From assembly GCF_004764705.1 (NCBI RefSeq), contig NZ_SHLX01000020.1:99987-163986 (forward strand): a stretch of 64,000 nt of DNA. The letters are read 5' to 3'. A program made the translations under genes and the position numbers. How positions within the stretch are numbered: the stretch's first letter is position 1; every line of letters starts with the position of its first letter. This document shows positions 26,019 to 35,759 of the stretch, in pieces. Source of the stretch: Paenibacillus cymbidii (GTDB lineage: Bacteria; Bacillota; Bacilli; Paenibacillales; NBRC-103111). The notes under the pieces are model-generated. The model did not search any database and was not told where the DNA came from. It saw only the letters and a program-made list of their open reading frames with translations.

Positions 26019-27777
26019 ATGCTTTTTCCTCCACAATTTGTGTGGAATACAAGGCGACATAGCGTCCGCTGCGGGCAACCAGTTCTTGATGGGTGCCTTG
26101 TTCGACGATGGTGCCGTTGTCCAGGACAAGGATCAGGTCGGCGTGTTGAATGGTGGAGATGCGGTGGGCGATCACGAACAATGTTTTGTTAGCCGAGAGA
26201 TTGTTCAGCGCCTGCTGCACATGGAATTCCGAACGGGTGTCCAGCGCTGCGGTAGGCTCGTCCAGTAAAATGATCGGCGCGTTGCGCAAGATGGCTCGCG
26301 CGATGGTGATCCGTTGCCGCTGCCCGCCGGAGAGATTGATTCCCCGCTCGCCCAGTGTCGCTTGATAGCCGTGTTCGATCTCCTGGATGAATTCGTCGGC
26401 ATAAGCGGCCTTGGCTGCGGCGATCACCTCGTCGTCGGTCGCTCCGGGCCTGCCGTGACGGATATTTTCCATGATGGTATTGTCAAACAAGTAACTCTCC
26501 TGGCCGACATAAGCGATGTTGCTGCGCAAGGCGCGGAGGTTCCACTCGCGCAAGGAGTGACCGTTGATGCGGATCTCCCCGCTGTATGCTTCGTAATACC
26601 CGCTGAGCAGCTTGAACAAGGTGGATTTTCCGCCGCCGCTTGCTCCGACCAGTGCCACCATCGCAGCCTTGGGCACGGAGAAGGAACAATTATCCAAAAC
26701 GTGAAGACCGTTAGGGTAGGAGTATCCGACCTTGTCAAAGGCGATGACGCAGCGGGCATCCGCCAGACTGTAGTCGGCGCCGTCTCTGCGTTCCTCCGGC
26801 GTGTCGATCAATCCAAAGAAGTGCCGCGATATCCCGCTGCTCTCGACGATTAACGCGACTGACTCTTCCACCTGATAGGCAACCAGCGTCACATTGGGCA
26901 AAATCATCGAGAACGCATACAGACTGCCGATGGTGATCTCGCCGCTTGCGACAAAGAAACTGCCGACCACATAGGAAAGCACAAAGGGCAGAAAGAAATT
27001 AAGCCCGGAGATAGCGCCCATGAAGCTGCGGCGTTTCCGGATCGCCTTGTTGTGACCGTATTGTTCCGCGACGGCGGCGTTGTATCGTTTGCCGTGGGTT
27101 TTCTCCATCCCGAAAATTTTATAGATCTCGTTGCCTTCCAGAAAGTCGCGTAAATATGCGTTATACTTGGTCATGCTTGCTTGCTCGGCCTTGGCGTGTG
27201 ACGAAAGAGGAATCGACACCTTGCTGAGCAGGAAGGTCGTGACCATGACGACGGTGATGACGATCAGCGTCAACTTCCAGTTGATGAAGAAGAGCAAGGA
27301 CAATCCGAACAGAATGTTGACCGGCGTGTGACTCCAGATTCCTGCAACAGAATTTGTAAGAAATTGTTGTATTTTCTCTATGTCATTGAGTAAGCGCGAA
27401 GTGACCGTACCGGTATGTCTGGATTCAAAATAGCCGATGGGCAGCGCATTGATCTTGTCGATGATGGCATGTTGCATCAGGTAGGCGGCTTCCGACCGGT
27501 AGCGGTAGTTGGTCAAGATGTTAATATAATGAATTCCGGTACGCGCCAGAACAAAAATCGCCATCCAGATCATAAACGTGACCGCTTCGGACCAGATGCC
27601 GCTGATCGCGATGTCCAGCATCTTGCCGAGGGTGCGGGCGATCATGATGTTCAAGGAAGCCGAAGCCAGCCCACCGAACCAACGCCATATGCCCCATCTC
27701 CAGAAGGAGCGGCTCGTATAAGTATGCAGTCGCCATGCGGGGCTCCATATCGAACTTCTTGCCGTTGTCTCTCCCAT
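26008..27777 (-). CDS. ABC exporter half-transporter, subunit A
   Basis: The 589-residue protein has an exporter-type membrane domain (about residues 30-310). Its nucleotide-binding domain carries Walker A VGASGGGKST, signature LSGGQRQRIT and Walker B IILLDEPTAALDTRS. It is the first gene of a two-gene operon, and its stop codon overlaps the next start, implying coupled translation and a 1:1 heterodimer. No regulator is adjacent. The upstream intergenic region (about 330 bp) likely holds the promoter. Confidence 0.92.
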   Translation of the reverse strand: MGETTARSSIWSPAWRLHTYTSRSFWRWGIWRWFGGLASASLNIMIARTLGKMLDIAISGIWSEAVTFMIWMAIFVLARTGIHYINILTNYRYRSEAAYLMQHAIIDKINALPIGYFESRHTGTVTSRLLNDIEKIQQFLTNSVAGIWSHTPVNILFGLSLLFFINWKLTLIVITVVMVTTFLLSKVSIPLSSHAKAEQASMTKYNAYLRDFLEGNEIYKIFGMEKTHGKRYNAAVAEQYGHNKAIRKRRSFMGAISGLNFFLPFVLSYVVGSFFVASGEITIGSLYAFSMILPNVTLVAYQVEESVALIVESSGISRHFFGLIDTPEERRDGADYSLADARCVIAFDKVGYSYPNGLHVLDNCSFSVPKAAMVALVGASGGGKSTLFKLLSGYYEAYSGEIRINGHSLREWNLRALRSNIAYVGQESYLFDNTIMENIRHGRPGATDDEVIAAAKAAYADEFIQEIEHGYQATLGERGINLSGGQRQRITIARAILRNAPIILLDEPTAALDTRSEFHVQQALNNLSANKTLFVIAHRISTIQHADLILVLDNGTIVEQGTHQELVARSGRYVALYSTQIVEEKAYEA

Positions 27778-28105
27778 GACGTCAACCTTTCCGGATGAAT
27801 CTGCCGTATCGCAATCGAGCGGGTATCCTTGTAAATAAAACCATGTATCACGGTATATATCATAGAATTGGCTCTTCTCGCAATATTATTTTATTGCGCG
27901 CGCCCCCTTCTGGCAGAAGTCACATTACCAGTGGAATTGGCATATTTGCCTGTTTACAAATACCGCAGCCGCGTATCGGCACTCCTAACGACATAGACAC
28001 CTAACAGTTCCAATCGGGAATGTGTCCGCTTCCACTCGGGTTGTATGCGTCAAGGGGGCAAATTGATCAGCGCTGCGCCGCTGGGTCTATTCCAGGAAGC
28101 GCGTG
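27778..28105. other. Gene-free stretch between ABC exporter and hydrolase genes
   Basis: I see no convincing gene here. The exporter genes read away to the left and the hydrolase gene ends at the right edge, so promoter elements for the exporter are expected. I could not define a good -35/-10 pair or a clear terminator. Confidence 0.4.
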
Positions 28106-28996
28106 TCAATTGCGACGAGCCGTTCGCTCTATGCCATCAGCGGTTACTTTGTATAGTTGGTGCGGCAGGTCGTGCCCCATGCCTTCGACCAACATTAGCT
28201 CTGCGCCCGGGATTACAGAAGCCGTGTCCTCGCCACACGCCGGGACGAACAGGGGATCGTCCACCCCATGAATGACAAGTGCTGGTGCTTTTATGGTCGC
28301 CAGCCGCGGACGACGGTCACCGGAGACAGCAATCGCAGCAATTTGTCGTCCGACACTGCCTGGATCATAGGCTCGCTGGACTTCCTCCAGAATGAGTGCC
28401 CGATAATCGTCTTCTTCAAACGGATAGCCAGTACTGGCGATGCGTCTTGCAAAAGAGAGGCTGTGCGCCAAAAATCCTGCTTCATCCTCAAAGGGGTTCG
28501 GTGCCGGTTTAGTCATCATCTCCATGACGTCCGGGGCAGCTTGCGGAAGTGTAGGATTACCGGAACTGGACATAATGGAGGTGAGTGATAAAACCCGTTC
28601 AGGGTGCTCACTGGCTGCAATCTGGGCGATCATTCCGCCCATTGACCTTCCAACGAAATGTGCTCGGTCAATGGAAAGGGCTTCGAGCAGTCCGATTGCG
28701 TCATTGGACATGTCATCGAGAGTGTAAGGGATGTCCGGTCGCCGTCCTGACATGAGAGCAGTCGCCAGTGCGTCAAAATCCAATGCCCGATAATGGTTAA
28801 AGTGTGTTGAACAACCTGCGTCGCGATTGTCAAAGCGGATTACGCGATAGCCCCGTGCTGCTAATATCCGACAAAACGGAACCGTCCAACGAATCATCTG
28901 GGTTCCAAGCCCCGCGATTAGGATAATAGACTCGTCATTTTCGTTACCGAAACTGTCATAGGCCAAATCAACACCGTTGACTTTCAGAATATTCAT
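28106..28996 (-). CDS. Alpha/beta hydrolase
   Basis: This alpha/beta-fold hydrolase of about 296 residues has the oxyanion segment LIAGLGTQMIRW and the nucleophile elbow VGRSMGGMIAQ (Ser). A late acid (VIHGVDDPLF) and VEGMGHDLP (His) complete the triad. Start 28996 is preferred because GGAG lies nine bases upstream; the longer frame adds six residues. It resembles soluble esterases or aromatic-ring hydrolases of the COG0596 type. It is not in an operon, and the substrate is unknown. Confidence 0.9.
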   Translation of the reverse strand: MNILKVNGVDLAYDSFGNENDESIILIAGLGTQMIRWTVPFCRILAARGYRVIRFDNRDAGCSTHFNHYRALDFDALATALMSGRRPDIPYTLDDMSNDAIGLLEALSIDRAHFVGRSMGGMIAQIAASEHPERVLSLTSIMSSSGNPTLPQAAPDVMEMMTKPAPNPFEDEAGFLAHSLSFARRIASTGYPFEEDDYRALILEEVQRAYDPGSVGRQIAAIAVSGDRRPRLATIKAPALVIHGVDDPLFVPACGEDTASVIPGAELMLVEGMGHDLPHQLYKVTADGIERTARRN

Positions 28997-29150
28997 GATC
29001 ATGTTCTCCTTCAATTAATTCAGTATCGCAAGTTCTGCCATAGGCAGAAGGCGTGAATCTTCGATCGCTGGAATAGATTCAAACTCTGCCATAGCGGCTC
29101 CTTTCGTAGTTCCTTTTTTAATTCTTTACTCCTGCAAATGCTTTCATTCA

Positions 29151-29759
29151 TTAGTTCTCTTCAGAGAATGCACTAACGGCTAATCTTTTGATATGATTTC
29201 TGATATCAGGTGCCCAGTCATCGATGAAGTGGTAAAAGCGATCCAAATCACAAGCATACAGTGCCCGCAGAGCTTCCTCGTAGTGATGGAAGTTTCCTGC
29301 CATAGCTGTCATAAAGTTATGTGTTGCTTCTTGTGAATCTCGGATATTGCTCTGTTTTTCTCCAGCATGGCGAGCCTCATCAATGAGTTTTCTTAATGTT
29401 ACCGACGCCCCTCCAGGTTGACTCTTGAGCCATTCCCAATGCCGTGGCATTAACGTAACTTCACCGGAAACCACCCCCAGCTTGGGTCGACCGACCTTTT
29501 GAGTAGGCTGGTGATTCACTTCCGAACCGGATAAGACACCAAACTGTTCTCCCAATCGTTTGAGCACATCATCTGTCTTCCCACGAAAATCAACATCTAT
29601 CGGCTTCCCCGTGGAATCGTCAAATATAAGCAACCGTGTAAGGTCTTTGTCATCCAGATTATCCTTCACTGCAGTGACAACTTGCTGTAACGAACCACTG
29701 GAAACGACTCTCACACCCAAAAATGCCGTGCAGTTAAAGCACGTTAAGGCTTTACTCAT
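29151..29759 (-). CDS. DUF2239-family protein
   Basis: The protein of about 202 residues begins MSKALTCFNCTAFLGVRVV and contains RLLIFDDSTGKPIDVDFRG. The C-terminal segment GEVTLMPRHWEWLKSQPGG and SVTLRKLIDEARHA is typical of DUF2239. Start 29759 is preceded by AGGAGG, and the longer frame is rejected. DUF2239 proteins have no known role. Two TTACCCGGRTRA palindromes lie just upstream, suggesting control by a TetR-like repressor not in the window. Confidence 0.85.
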   Translation of the reverse strand: MSKALTCFNCTAFLGVRVVSSGSLQQVVTAVKDNLDDKDLTRLLIFDDSTGKPIDVDFRGKTDDVLKRLGEQFGVLSGSEVNHQPTQKVGRPKLGVVSGEVTLMPRHWEWLKSQPGGASVTLRKLIDEARHAGEKQSNIRDSQEATHNFMTAMAGNFHHYEEALRALYACDLDRFYHFIDDWAPDIRNHIKRLAVSAFSEEN

Positions 29760-29790
29760 GTTGACCTCCTCTCTGCTTGTCTCACCTATT

Positions 29791-29830
29791 TTACCCGGAT
29801 GAAAATAAAAAAACAATATTACCCGGGTAA
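29791..29830 (-). promoter_or_regulatory. Paired operator-like palindromes before the DUF2239 gene
   Basis: TTACCCGGGTAA at 29819-29830 is a perfect 12-bp palindrome. TTACCCGGATGA at 29791-29802 is an imperfect second copy 28 bp away, between the first palindrome and the ribosome site. The arrangement is typical of a dimeric repressor site. Confidence 0.5.
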
Positions 29831-29865
29831 AATGTTATTCCTTATTCGCTATAGAGGAATAAATG

Positions 29866-29894
29866 CAAAAAACACGGCTAAGAGGAACCGTGTT
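29866..29894 (-). terminator. Rho-independent terminator after the broken phosphotransferase gene
   Basis: On the minus strand the hairpin AACACGG / CCGTGTT (29894-29871, loop about 10 bases) is followed by a T run (complement of A at 29866-29872). It lies about 80 bp after the stop at 29977. Confidence 0.75.
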
Positions 29895-29976
29895 GTTGAG
29901 AGCTAGTGTTTGCCGGGTGTTTGAACTAACGTTTTTTCGAATGATTAAATCTTCGTAAGCTCCACCAATTGAAGCC

Positions 29977-30666
29977 TCATGAAATCCCCTTCAATTGTTC
30001 CGTTGGGAAATGATCTTCAAGCCAGTGCATCTCCTCTATAAACCGCCCAAGCAACGGCCTCAGCGCACTCTCGGCACGAACCTCCGTACGATACCACCAG
30101 ATGGACTCAATCAAATACAGCATTGACATCGCCCGCGAGAGAACGCCCTCCGGAGCTTCCGAGTGCTCGCGGTAACCACTCATAAAAGCTTGAACAGTCT
30201 CCATCCTCAACTGGCCATCCTGCAATGCCCCTGACAATATCGCACGAGCCACGTCGATTTCCGGATAAGCCGTCATCATCCGGTCGAAGTCGACAATGCC
30301 GGCCAAGCCCCGCTCATGAACTAGCAGATTGTCCACCCATAAATCCCAATGCAGCCACCCGATTTTACTAGACTCGAATTGTTGAAAATCCATCGCGCCC
30401 GGGCAAGGAATTCTCGCTTTGTTCAATCCGTGCTGCAGATGGAGCGTCTTCTCAATCGCGGTTCTTCGATCCGGTCTAGAATGGAGCTTATACCGTTCCG
30501 GGTGATAGTACTTCACAAACACGGGCCCCTGATTCGTTGCCATTTTCCACTTTACGTTAAGCCAGCCCATCTCGATGGGCAAGGCTTAGCTGACATGCAA
30601 GCCGAACCGATCTTTGAGATGCGCCGCGATCTCGGCAGCCAAATTTTCTGTTGAAGGATGTGACAT
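29977..30666 (-). pseudogene. Broken aminoglycoside-phosphotransferase-fold gene
   Basis: Reading starts at ATG 30666 (MSHPSTENLAAEIAAHLKD). An in-frame TAA at 30588-30586 stops it after 26 codons, and the same frame continues as IEMGWLNVKWKMATNQGP. The kinase catalytic segment is present (HWDLWVDNLLV and GIVDFDRM). However, the region between PCPG near residue 85 and the catalytic loop is far shorter than the family's roughly 100 residues, so an internal deletion is likely. With both lesions the product is probably inactive. A terminator follows. Confidence 0.75.
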
Positions 30667-30854
30667 ATTGGGGAACAACCTGCCCTTCAAAATCATCTAT
30701 CTTCATTAAAGCACAAGTGACTCCAAAGAGTAACTTTTTTACTATTCCCCCGCCTTAAGCGTGTTTAAGGTCGGGTTTATAATCTTTATTTTTATGATTC
30801 GTTTCTAGCACATTGTGATCAGTAATCGCTATTAAACCATCTGCGACTCAGAAG

Positions 30855-31532
30855 TTATTCTTCCTTAAGGTACATAGCAGGAATAACAAATCGTTTAACC
30901 GTTATACCTTCTTTGATATTAAAGTCGGGTATATTTCTTTGTTTGTATTCCTTCAATATTCGATCTAGAATCCTGCTTATTAAAACGCAATCCCCTAATG
31001 CATCATGACGTTTAATATCATTTGTTTCGATTTGGTAATGCTTTACAAGATAATCAGTACTAAACACATCATTAAGTTCGGGATGTATTTGGGCGAATAA
31101 TGCCTTGGTATCGATGACAGGGTTCTCAAACAGTGATAAATTACTCCATTGACAATGTTTTTGAAGCATTGGAAGATCATATTCATACCCGGCTTGCGTA
31201 GCCAATACTGCCGTTCCGCAAAAATCTAGAAACTTCCGGTATGCATCCGCAAATGCAGGGGCATTGGTTAATCTTTCGTTCGAAATTCCCGTTAATTGCT
31301 CAACACTTTCCGGAATTAACTTCGGCGATTTTACCAGGGAACTGAACTTTCTCAATACTTTTCCGTTCTGATAAATAATGGCGCCAAATTGGGTAATGTA
31401 CTCTTTCTCAACAAGAATGCCCGTTCCTTCTAAATCAAATATGCAATATGGACGCTCATGTATTTGATCTACATAGACATCTTTAACTAGATACTCAGTT
31501 TCCGATACATAATGAATATTCAAGTAATTCAC
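30855..31532 (-). CDS. DnaQ-like DEDDh 3'-5' exonuclease
   Basis: The 225-residue protein contains the exonuclease motifs in order: FDLEGTG (Exo I, Asp and Glu), QAGYEYDLPML (Exo II) and KRHDALGDCVL (Exo III, His and Asp). It resembles KapD/DnaQ-like enzymes that trim RNA or DNA 3' ends. The GTG start at 31532 overlaps the stop of the frameshifted small gene upstream (GTGA), so the gene is the third in a coupled operon with the ABC-class ATPase. A joint role in nucleic-acid handling is an inference. Confidence 0.88.
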   Translation of the reverse strand: MNYLNIHYVSETEYLVKDVYVDQIHERPYCIFDLEGTGILVEKEYITQFGAIIYQNGKVLRKFSSLVKSPKLIPESVEQLTGISNERLTNAPAFADAYRKFLDFCGTAVLATQAGYEYDLPMLQKHCQWSNLSLFENPVIDTKALFAQIHPELNDVFSTDYLVKHYQIETNDIKRHDALGDCVLISRILDRILKEYKQRNIPDFNIKEGITVKRFVIPAMYLKEE

Positions 31533-31778
31533 GTCCTTCTAAATATTTCTCGCGTACTGAGGATTTCTGTCCGATAGCTTAACGCCCACGTCGATCTAAT
31601 ATACTGACATTCTATCCCAGCTATATACCCATGTTCATTTCTCTTAATAACTCCAAGAGTTTCAGGCTTGAATTCTGGAAAATAAAATGGGCCCAACATC
31701 CCCAGGGTTTATGGGATTCCCTATGTTTCCAACTCCAATTACTTTCTTCTCTTGAAATTCATAAACCATAGGTTTCAT
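31529..31778 (-). pseudogene. Small gene with a one-base frameshift between ATPase and exonuclease genes
   Basis: The ATG at 31778 overlaps the ATPase stop (ATGA) and has GGAGG six bases upstream, so it is a true gene start. The frame reads MKPMVYEFQEKKVIGVGNIG then NPINPGDVGPI. Just after a T-rich stretch it leaves that frame and, one frame over, continues as FPEFKPETLGVIKRNEHGY to a TGA at 31529. That stop overlaps the exonuclease start. The total length of 250 bases is one base off a whole number of codons. The intact product would be about 82 residues, of unknown function. It may be a real mutation, programmed shift or sequencing error. Confidence 0.6.
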
Positions 31779-33391
31779 GTAATACCTCCATTCAAATGTT
31801 TCATTCGGTTTATGACTGATAATACTTCATTAATTCTTGGTAATTCAAGCCATCTCTCGAAACCAGGAAAAAAGGAAGAAAATACAATATCCACTCCTTC
31901 TCTCTCCATATCTTCGAGACCTTTTTTAATTTTTTCATGAAGAAAGATGAGGCGATCCTGATTACTTATAGCAATTTTTCGAAGTAAAAAGGCAATAGCT
32001 GCAAGCTGGGCGTGTGATGTGATATTGTATAGCCCTCTGATATCAATTTGTTCATCACCTATCATTAAGTATCCCATGGTTGAAACCATCAGCTTTTCCG
32101 TACCACTGCCCTGTGGATAGCTCGAAAAGTGATCGGTGGTTATTTTTCTTTCTATCTCCCATTTTGTATGGGGGATACGTTCGCGTGGTTTGTCGTGTTC
32201 ACATAATTTTTTTGCTTCCTGCGTTACGTTTTTTGGCACAAAATTGTCCATCAGGATAATTTGATCGGCAACGGATAAAAATTCACCGCTACCTCCAATT
32301 ACAAGAACGGAAGACACGCCGACAGCCTCATAAAGCTCCCTGACCCGTTCCGTAAAAGGCGTAATGGGTTCATGCTTGATTAATGAACGCATTTTGATGT
32401 CTTGAATCATAAAATTCGTCGCACTTCTGTCTTCATCAATAAGAAGAAGCTTACACCCGAAGTTGATGGCCTCCATAATATTTGCGGCTTGAGATGTGGA
32501 ACCTGAGGCGTAGTCAGTCGAAAACTGTTCAGCCGAACGATTGGGTATCCATTTTATGAAAGGCGTAATATTGATATTTCTTATGGAACGACCTTCCTCT
32601 GCAGATATTTCCATTGCACTTTGATCGGTAATCACAAATTCTCGTCCGTCGCCTATGACGTGATTGTGAATCGCCGAATTTAGTGCATCCAGCAATGTGC
32701 TTTTACCCGAATAACCACCGCCGGTGATGACCGTCACACCATGTTTTATTCCCAATCCTCGCAAACCGCAAATTTCAACTTCAACATCCTCCGGGGATAT
32801 AAAAGGCAATGCCCCCTCCAGTGGGCCGCTGTTATCTTTATTTCTTGGCAAAATGCTGCCATTCGCAATAAACGCACAATTTTCACTGGATTTCAGCCAT
32901 TCGCGAATCATATTTTGTTTTTTTACCAACTCAAAGGCAGCATTTAATTTGATGAGATCAAAGTTGGCAATAAACTTCTCAACTTCTTTTGGCAGCATTT
33001 TGCAGAGCATGCGCATCGCTTTATCATTATTCCGGAAAGGAAGTTGAACGGTAATCATTATGCATAGATACCGTTGCTCCGGCATGGCTTCAACAAAGGA
33101 TGCATTACGTTGCAACACCACATTGGTTGGACGAAAGCAATAAAAAGCGCCATTTTCCTTATCGGGTCGTGACCGGTTATAAACCAATTCATTTAATGCC
33201 TCCATGTGATCAGCCCATTCTCTTAATGCAAAATCGGAAAGAACAATTGGATCTCTATTTTCATCCAAGCCAAGACGGTCAAAAGGTATTTTTATGGTGA
33301 TGCATGGTTTATCCAATGTGAGTTTATGTGTCCGATCAATGTAATAGGCAACATCATGATTCCAATAGATTGGGTCAGGTTCATAAATCAT
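31775..33391 (-). CDS. Predicted ABC-class ATPase (COG3044 type), not a transporter
   Basis: The 538-residue protein has no membrane helices. It carries a Walker A (VITGGGYSGKSTLLDAL), a Walker B with LLLIDEDRSATNFMI, and the VLVIGGSGEFLSVADQIILM segment. These are the marks of the cytosolic COG3044 ABC ATPases (PF09818). The role of the family is unclear, though RNA binding has been reported for a trypanosome relative. The stop overlaps the start of a small frameshifted gene, which in turn overlaps an exonuclease gene, so all three form one operon. Confidence 0.87.
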   Translation of the reverse strand: MIYEPDPIYWNHDVAYYIDRTHKLTLDKPCITIKIPFDRLGLDENRDPIVLSDFALREWADHMEALNELVYNRSRPDKENGAFYCFRPTNVVLQRNASFVEAMPEQRYLCIMITVQLPFRNNDKAMRMLCKMLPKEVEKFIANFDLIKLNAAFELVKKQNMIREWLKSSENCAFIANGSILPRNKDNSGPLEGALPFISPEDVEVEICGLRGLGIKHGVTVITGGGYSGKSTLLDALNSAIHNHVIGDGREFVITDQSAMEISAEEGRSIRNINITPFIKWIPNRSAEQFSTDYASGSTSQAANIMEAINFGCKLLLIDEDRSATNFMIQDIKMRSLIKHEPITPFTERVRELYEAVGVSSVLVIGGSGEFLSVADQIILMDNFVPKNVTQEAKKLCEHDKPRERIPHTKWEIERKITTDHFSSYPQGSGTEKLMVSTMGYLMIGDEQIDIRGLYNITSHAQLAAIAFLLRKIAISNQDRLIFLHEKIKKGLEDMEREGVDIVFSSFFPGFERWLELPRINEVLSVINRMKHLNGGIT

Positions 33392-33542
33392 ACTGTAAGA
33401 TGACTGTCCGGATTGTAATGCGCGAAAATATTGAGCGAGTCTTTTGATAAAGCATCATCCTTTCATATTTGGGAAAACAGTAGATAATGGGAACGGTGCC
33501 GAAATGGAAACGATATCTCAAGAAGGAGGCCCCTGTTGAACT

Positions 33543-33577
33543 AAAAAAATGACAGCCACTCCGCAAGTGGCTGTCAT
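33543..33577 (-). terminator. Rho-independent terminator upstream of the ATPase operon
   Basis: The perfect 12-bp stem ATGACAGCCACT / AGTGGCTGTCAT (33549-33577, five-base loop) is followed by seven T on the minus strand. It would end transcripts coming from the broken gene at 33829 before the ATPase operon. Confidence 0.85.
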
Positions 33578-33828
33578 AGACCGGCAAGAAAGCTGCCTAA
33601 ATATAAAAGCCCGGAGAGTGAATCCTACCCTCAGAGCCAAATGTACTTGTAAAAAATATCTAAAAAGCAATATGAGGATAAGAGTTATATGTTGTTTTTG
33701 TGTTCATTGTCCTCACCTCATTACGATTTACTTTTACTGCAACACAATCATAACATTAAGATCGTCCACGATATAGGGAAAAATTAATTATAATTGACTC
33801 AAACCCTGAAAATAGGTAATCACCGACC

Positions 33829-34451
33829 TCATGCCTCGGTGTACGCCTTTTTAACCAATTCAAGAAGGTGCGATCGGATCTTCCCCCTTAGTTCCCCGTG
33901 CTTTTCATCGGAATAATGATGTTGCGCATCCGACCACATTTCCTTCGGGTATTGCCACACTGGCATATATTTTCTTTCTTCCGATTCCCACTCGTACCTT
34001 GGAGACATTTCGTCACCGGCACCGGTATTTCCTTTGTCACAGCCCAGCGACAATACTGACTATCTGCTATAACTGCCCCAGGCTCCTGCGTTAACGTTCC
34101 TCCAACCACTAAAACAAAACCGTTGATTTTTGCAGATGCTTTTAATTCCAGGTTTCCATTAAAAAGAATAACCAAATCGTTGATCGTTCCGAGGATGGTC
34201 GCATTCCCTAGGCTGTGCCATTTTTCCAACCTTCCGAATCCCATAATACTCGCCAAGCACCGCCGCGGACCTGAGTGTTTTGCTAACTTCCCTGTTATGA
34301 CCCCATTAGACGTTCTTTTCCGCTGCACAATCACCCTTACATCAAACGGCCTCCCCCCACCGAGGCCAAACCTTACAACTCGATCGTCTGGGGAGATAAC
34401 TTGATCGAACTCAATAATCAAAGTGCCCTCGCGGCTTTTGGTTTGCCACAT
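33829..34451 (-). pseudogene. Probable frameshifted hypothetical gene with a bactofilin-like beta-repeat segment
   Basis: One frame (from about 34451 to about 34020) encodes a beta-rich segment, GNATILGTINDLVILFNGNL followed by KINGFVLVVGGTLTQEPGAV. It resembles the short repeated turns of bactofilin-like cell-envelope proteins. A different frame (34053-33829) continues with a charged helical tail, YEWESEERKYMPVWQYP to HLLELVKKAYTEA. Joining them needs a frame change near 34015. No good ribosome site is seen at 34451, and upstream codons overlap the divergent glycosyltransferase gene. I treat it as decayed; two unrelated frames remain possible. Confidence 0.4.
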
Positions 34452-34530
34452 ACAATATTGAGATTCAGCAGCTGCGAAAGAAGAATAATCGCATCCATGA
34501 GGAAAATACCACTCGAGAAGGTGTGAAACG

Positions 34531-35637
34531 ATGTCGGACGTTCTGGTCATTTGGAGGGGGCCTGCAAAACGTGCCTCGGGACTAGGGAAAGCGAGTAGAG
34601 AATACGTATCTGCCCTAAAGAGACAAGGCATAAAAGTCAGAATAGGCGGCGAATCGAGGGCCAGAGGAAAAATCGGCAAGAATAGACGTAAGGTGCTAAT
34701 CTATCATCAATTACCACAAAGATGGAATATGGCACAGGAACGAAAACAGTTTGACCGGATCATACTTAATACAATTTGGGAAACGACTCGGATTCCCTCC
34801 CATTGGCCCAAGAAGATCAACAAATTTGATGCGGTTTGTGTGCCAACAACACACAATAAAACCGCTTTGCGTCGAAGCGGTGTTAAGATCCCAATTTACA
34901 TCGTCCCCCATGGAGTCCACACCAAAACGTTTAAACCCAGTAATAAGAAATATCCCTTGCCAATTGCCAAGGGACGCTTTGTTTTCGTCTCCATTTTTGG
35001 ATTTCAACATCGGAAAAATCCTGAAACGTTGTTGAGGGCTTACTGGGAGCAATTTTCAGCAGATGACCGGGTGTTGCTCGTCATTAAGACAAATGGATAT
35101 ACGCGGCAGGAAACCGGAAAATGGATTCGAAGCCGTATCGGGGCCTATAAGAAAAAGCTCGGGATACGCAAAAAAACAGCCCCGATTGTTATCATAACCA
35201 AACATATGCATCAGAATCAGATAAAGGGCGTTTTTACCCTCGGCAATGTATTCGTTCTTCCGACCAGAGGAGAGGGAGTTGGACTTCCTTTTTTGGAGTC
35301 GTTGTCCAGCGGGGTTCCCGTTATTGCTACGGGTTGGGGCGGTCATATGGATTTTTTAAACGACGGCAACTCCTTTCTCGTCAAATACAGATTGCGTTAT
35401 CCGCAGATTAGCATGAATAGCAAGTACGCGATAGCGCGACGATTTCGATCCTTATTTTCGGGTAAGGGTCAAAAGTGGGCCGAACCTTCCCTTTCCAGCC
35501 TAAAAAGCTTGATGTACTCGGCATATCGCCATCCCGAACTTTGCAAGAAAAAAGGCCGGCGTGGTCGCACGAACATGAAAAAGATGTCATGGACATTTGC
35601 GGCAGCAGTATTGAAGAGAGTTATCGAAATGAAGTGA
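34531..35637 (+). CDS. Glycosyltransferase family 4-like protein
   Basis: The 368-residue cytoplasmic protein has a GT-B fold. The start contains GPAKRASGLGKASREYVSAL (acceptor-side loop). The donor-binding part has VFVSIFGFQHRKNPETLLRA and VLPTRGEGVGLPFLESLSSG, holding the EX7E motif. It would transfer a sugar from a nucleotide donor to an unknown acceptor, possibly a spore or envelope glycan. A GAAGGTG ribosome site precedes the ATG. It is convergent with nothing and is followed by a ferritin-like gene after 120 bp. Confidence 0.85.
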   Translation: MSDVLVIWRGPAKRASGLGKASREYVSALKRQGIKVRIGGESRARGKIGKNRRKVLIYHQLPQRWNMAQERKQFDRIILNTIWETTRIPSHWPKKINKFDAVCVPTTHNKTALRRSGVKIPIYIVPHGVHTKTFKPSNKKYPLPIAKGRFVFVSIFGFQHRKNPETLLRAYWEQFSADDRVLLVIKTNGYTRQETGKWIRSRIGAYKKKLGIRKKTAPIVIITKHMHQNQIKGVFTLGNVFVLPTRGEGVGLPFLESLSSGVPVIATGWGGHMDFLNDGNSFLVKYRLRYPQISMNSKYAIARRFRSLFSGKGQKWAEPSLSSLKSLMYSAYRHPELCKKKGRRGRTNMKKMSWTFAAAVLKRVIEMK

Positions 35638-35759
35638 GTACAGTTCGAATTACCAAGTTGATTTCGAGCTTGCAGCTGTTAAGCTTTCGGAAAGTTTAAG
35701 ACCATCTCGCATAGAATAAGTAATAAGTCATTGACTATGTAGGGAGGTAAGCCAATTCA

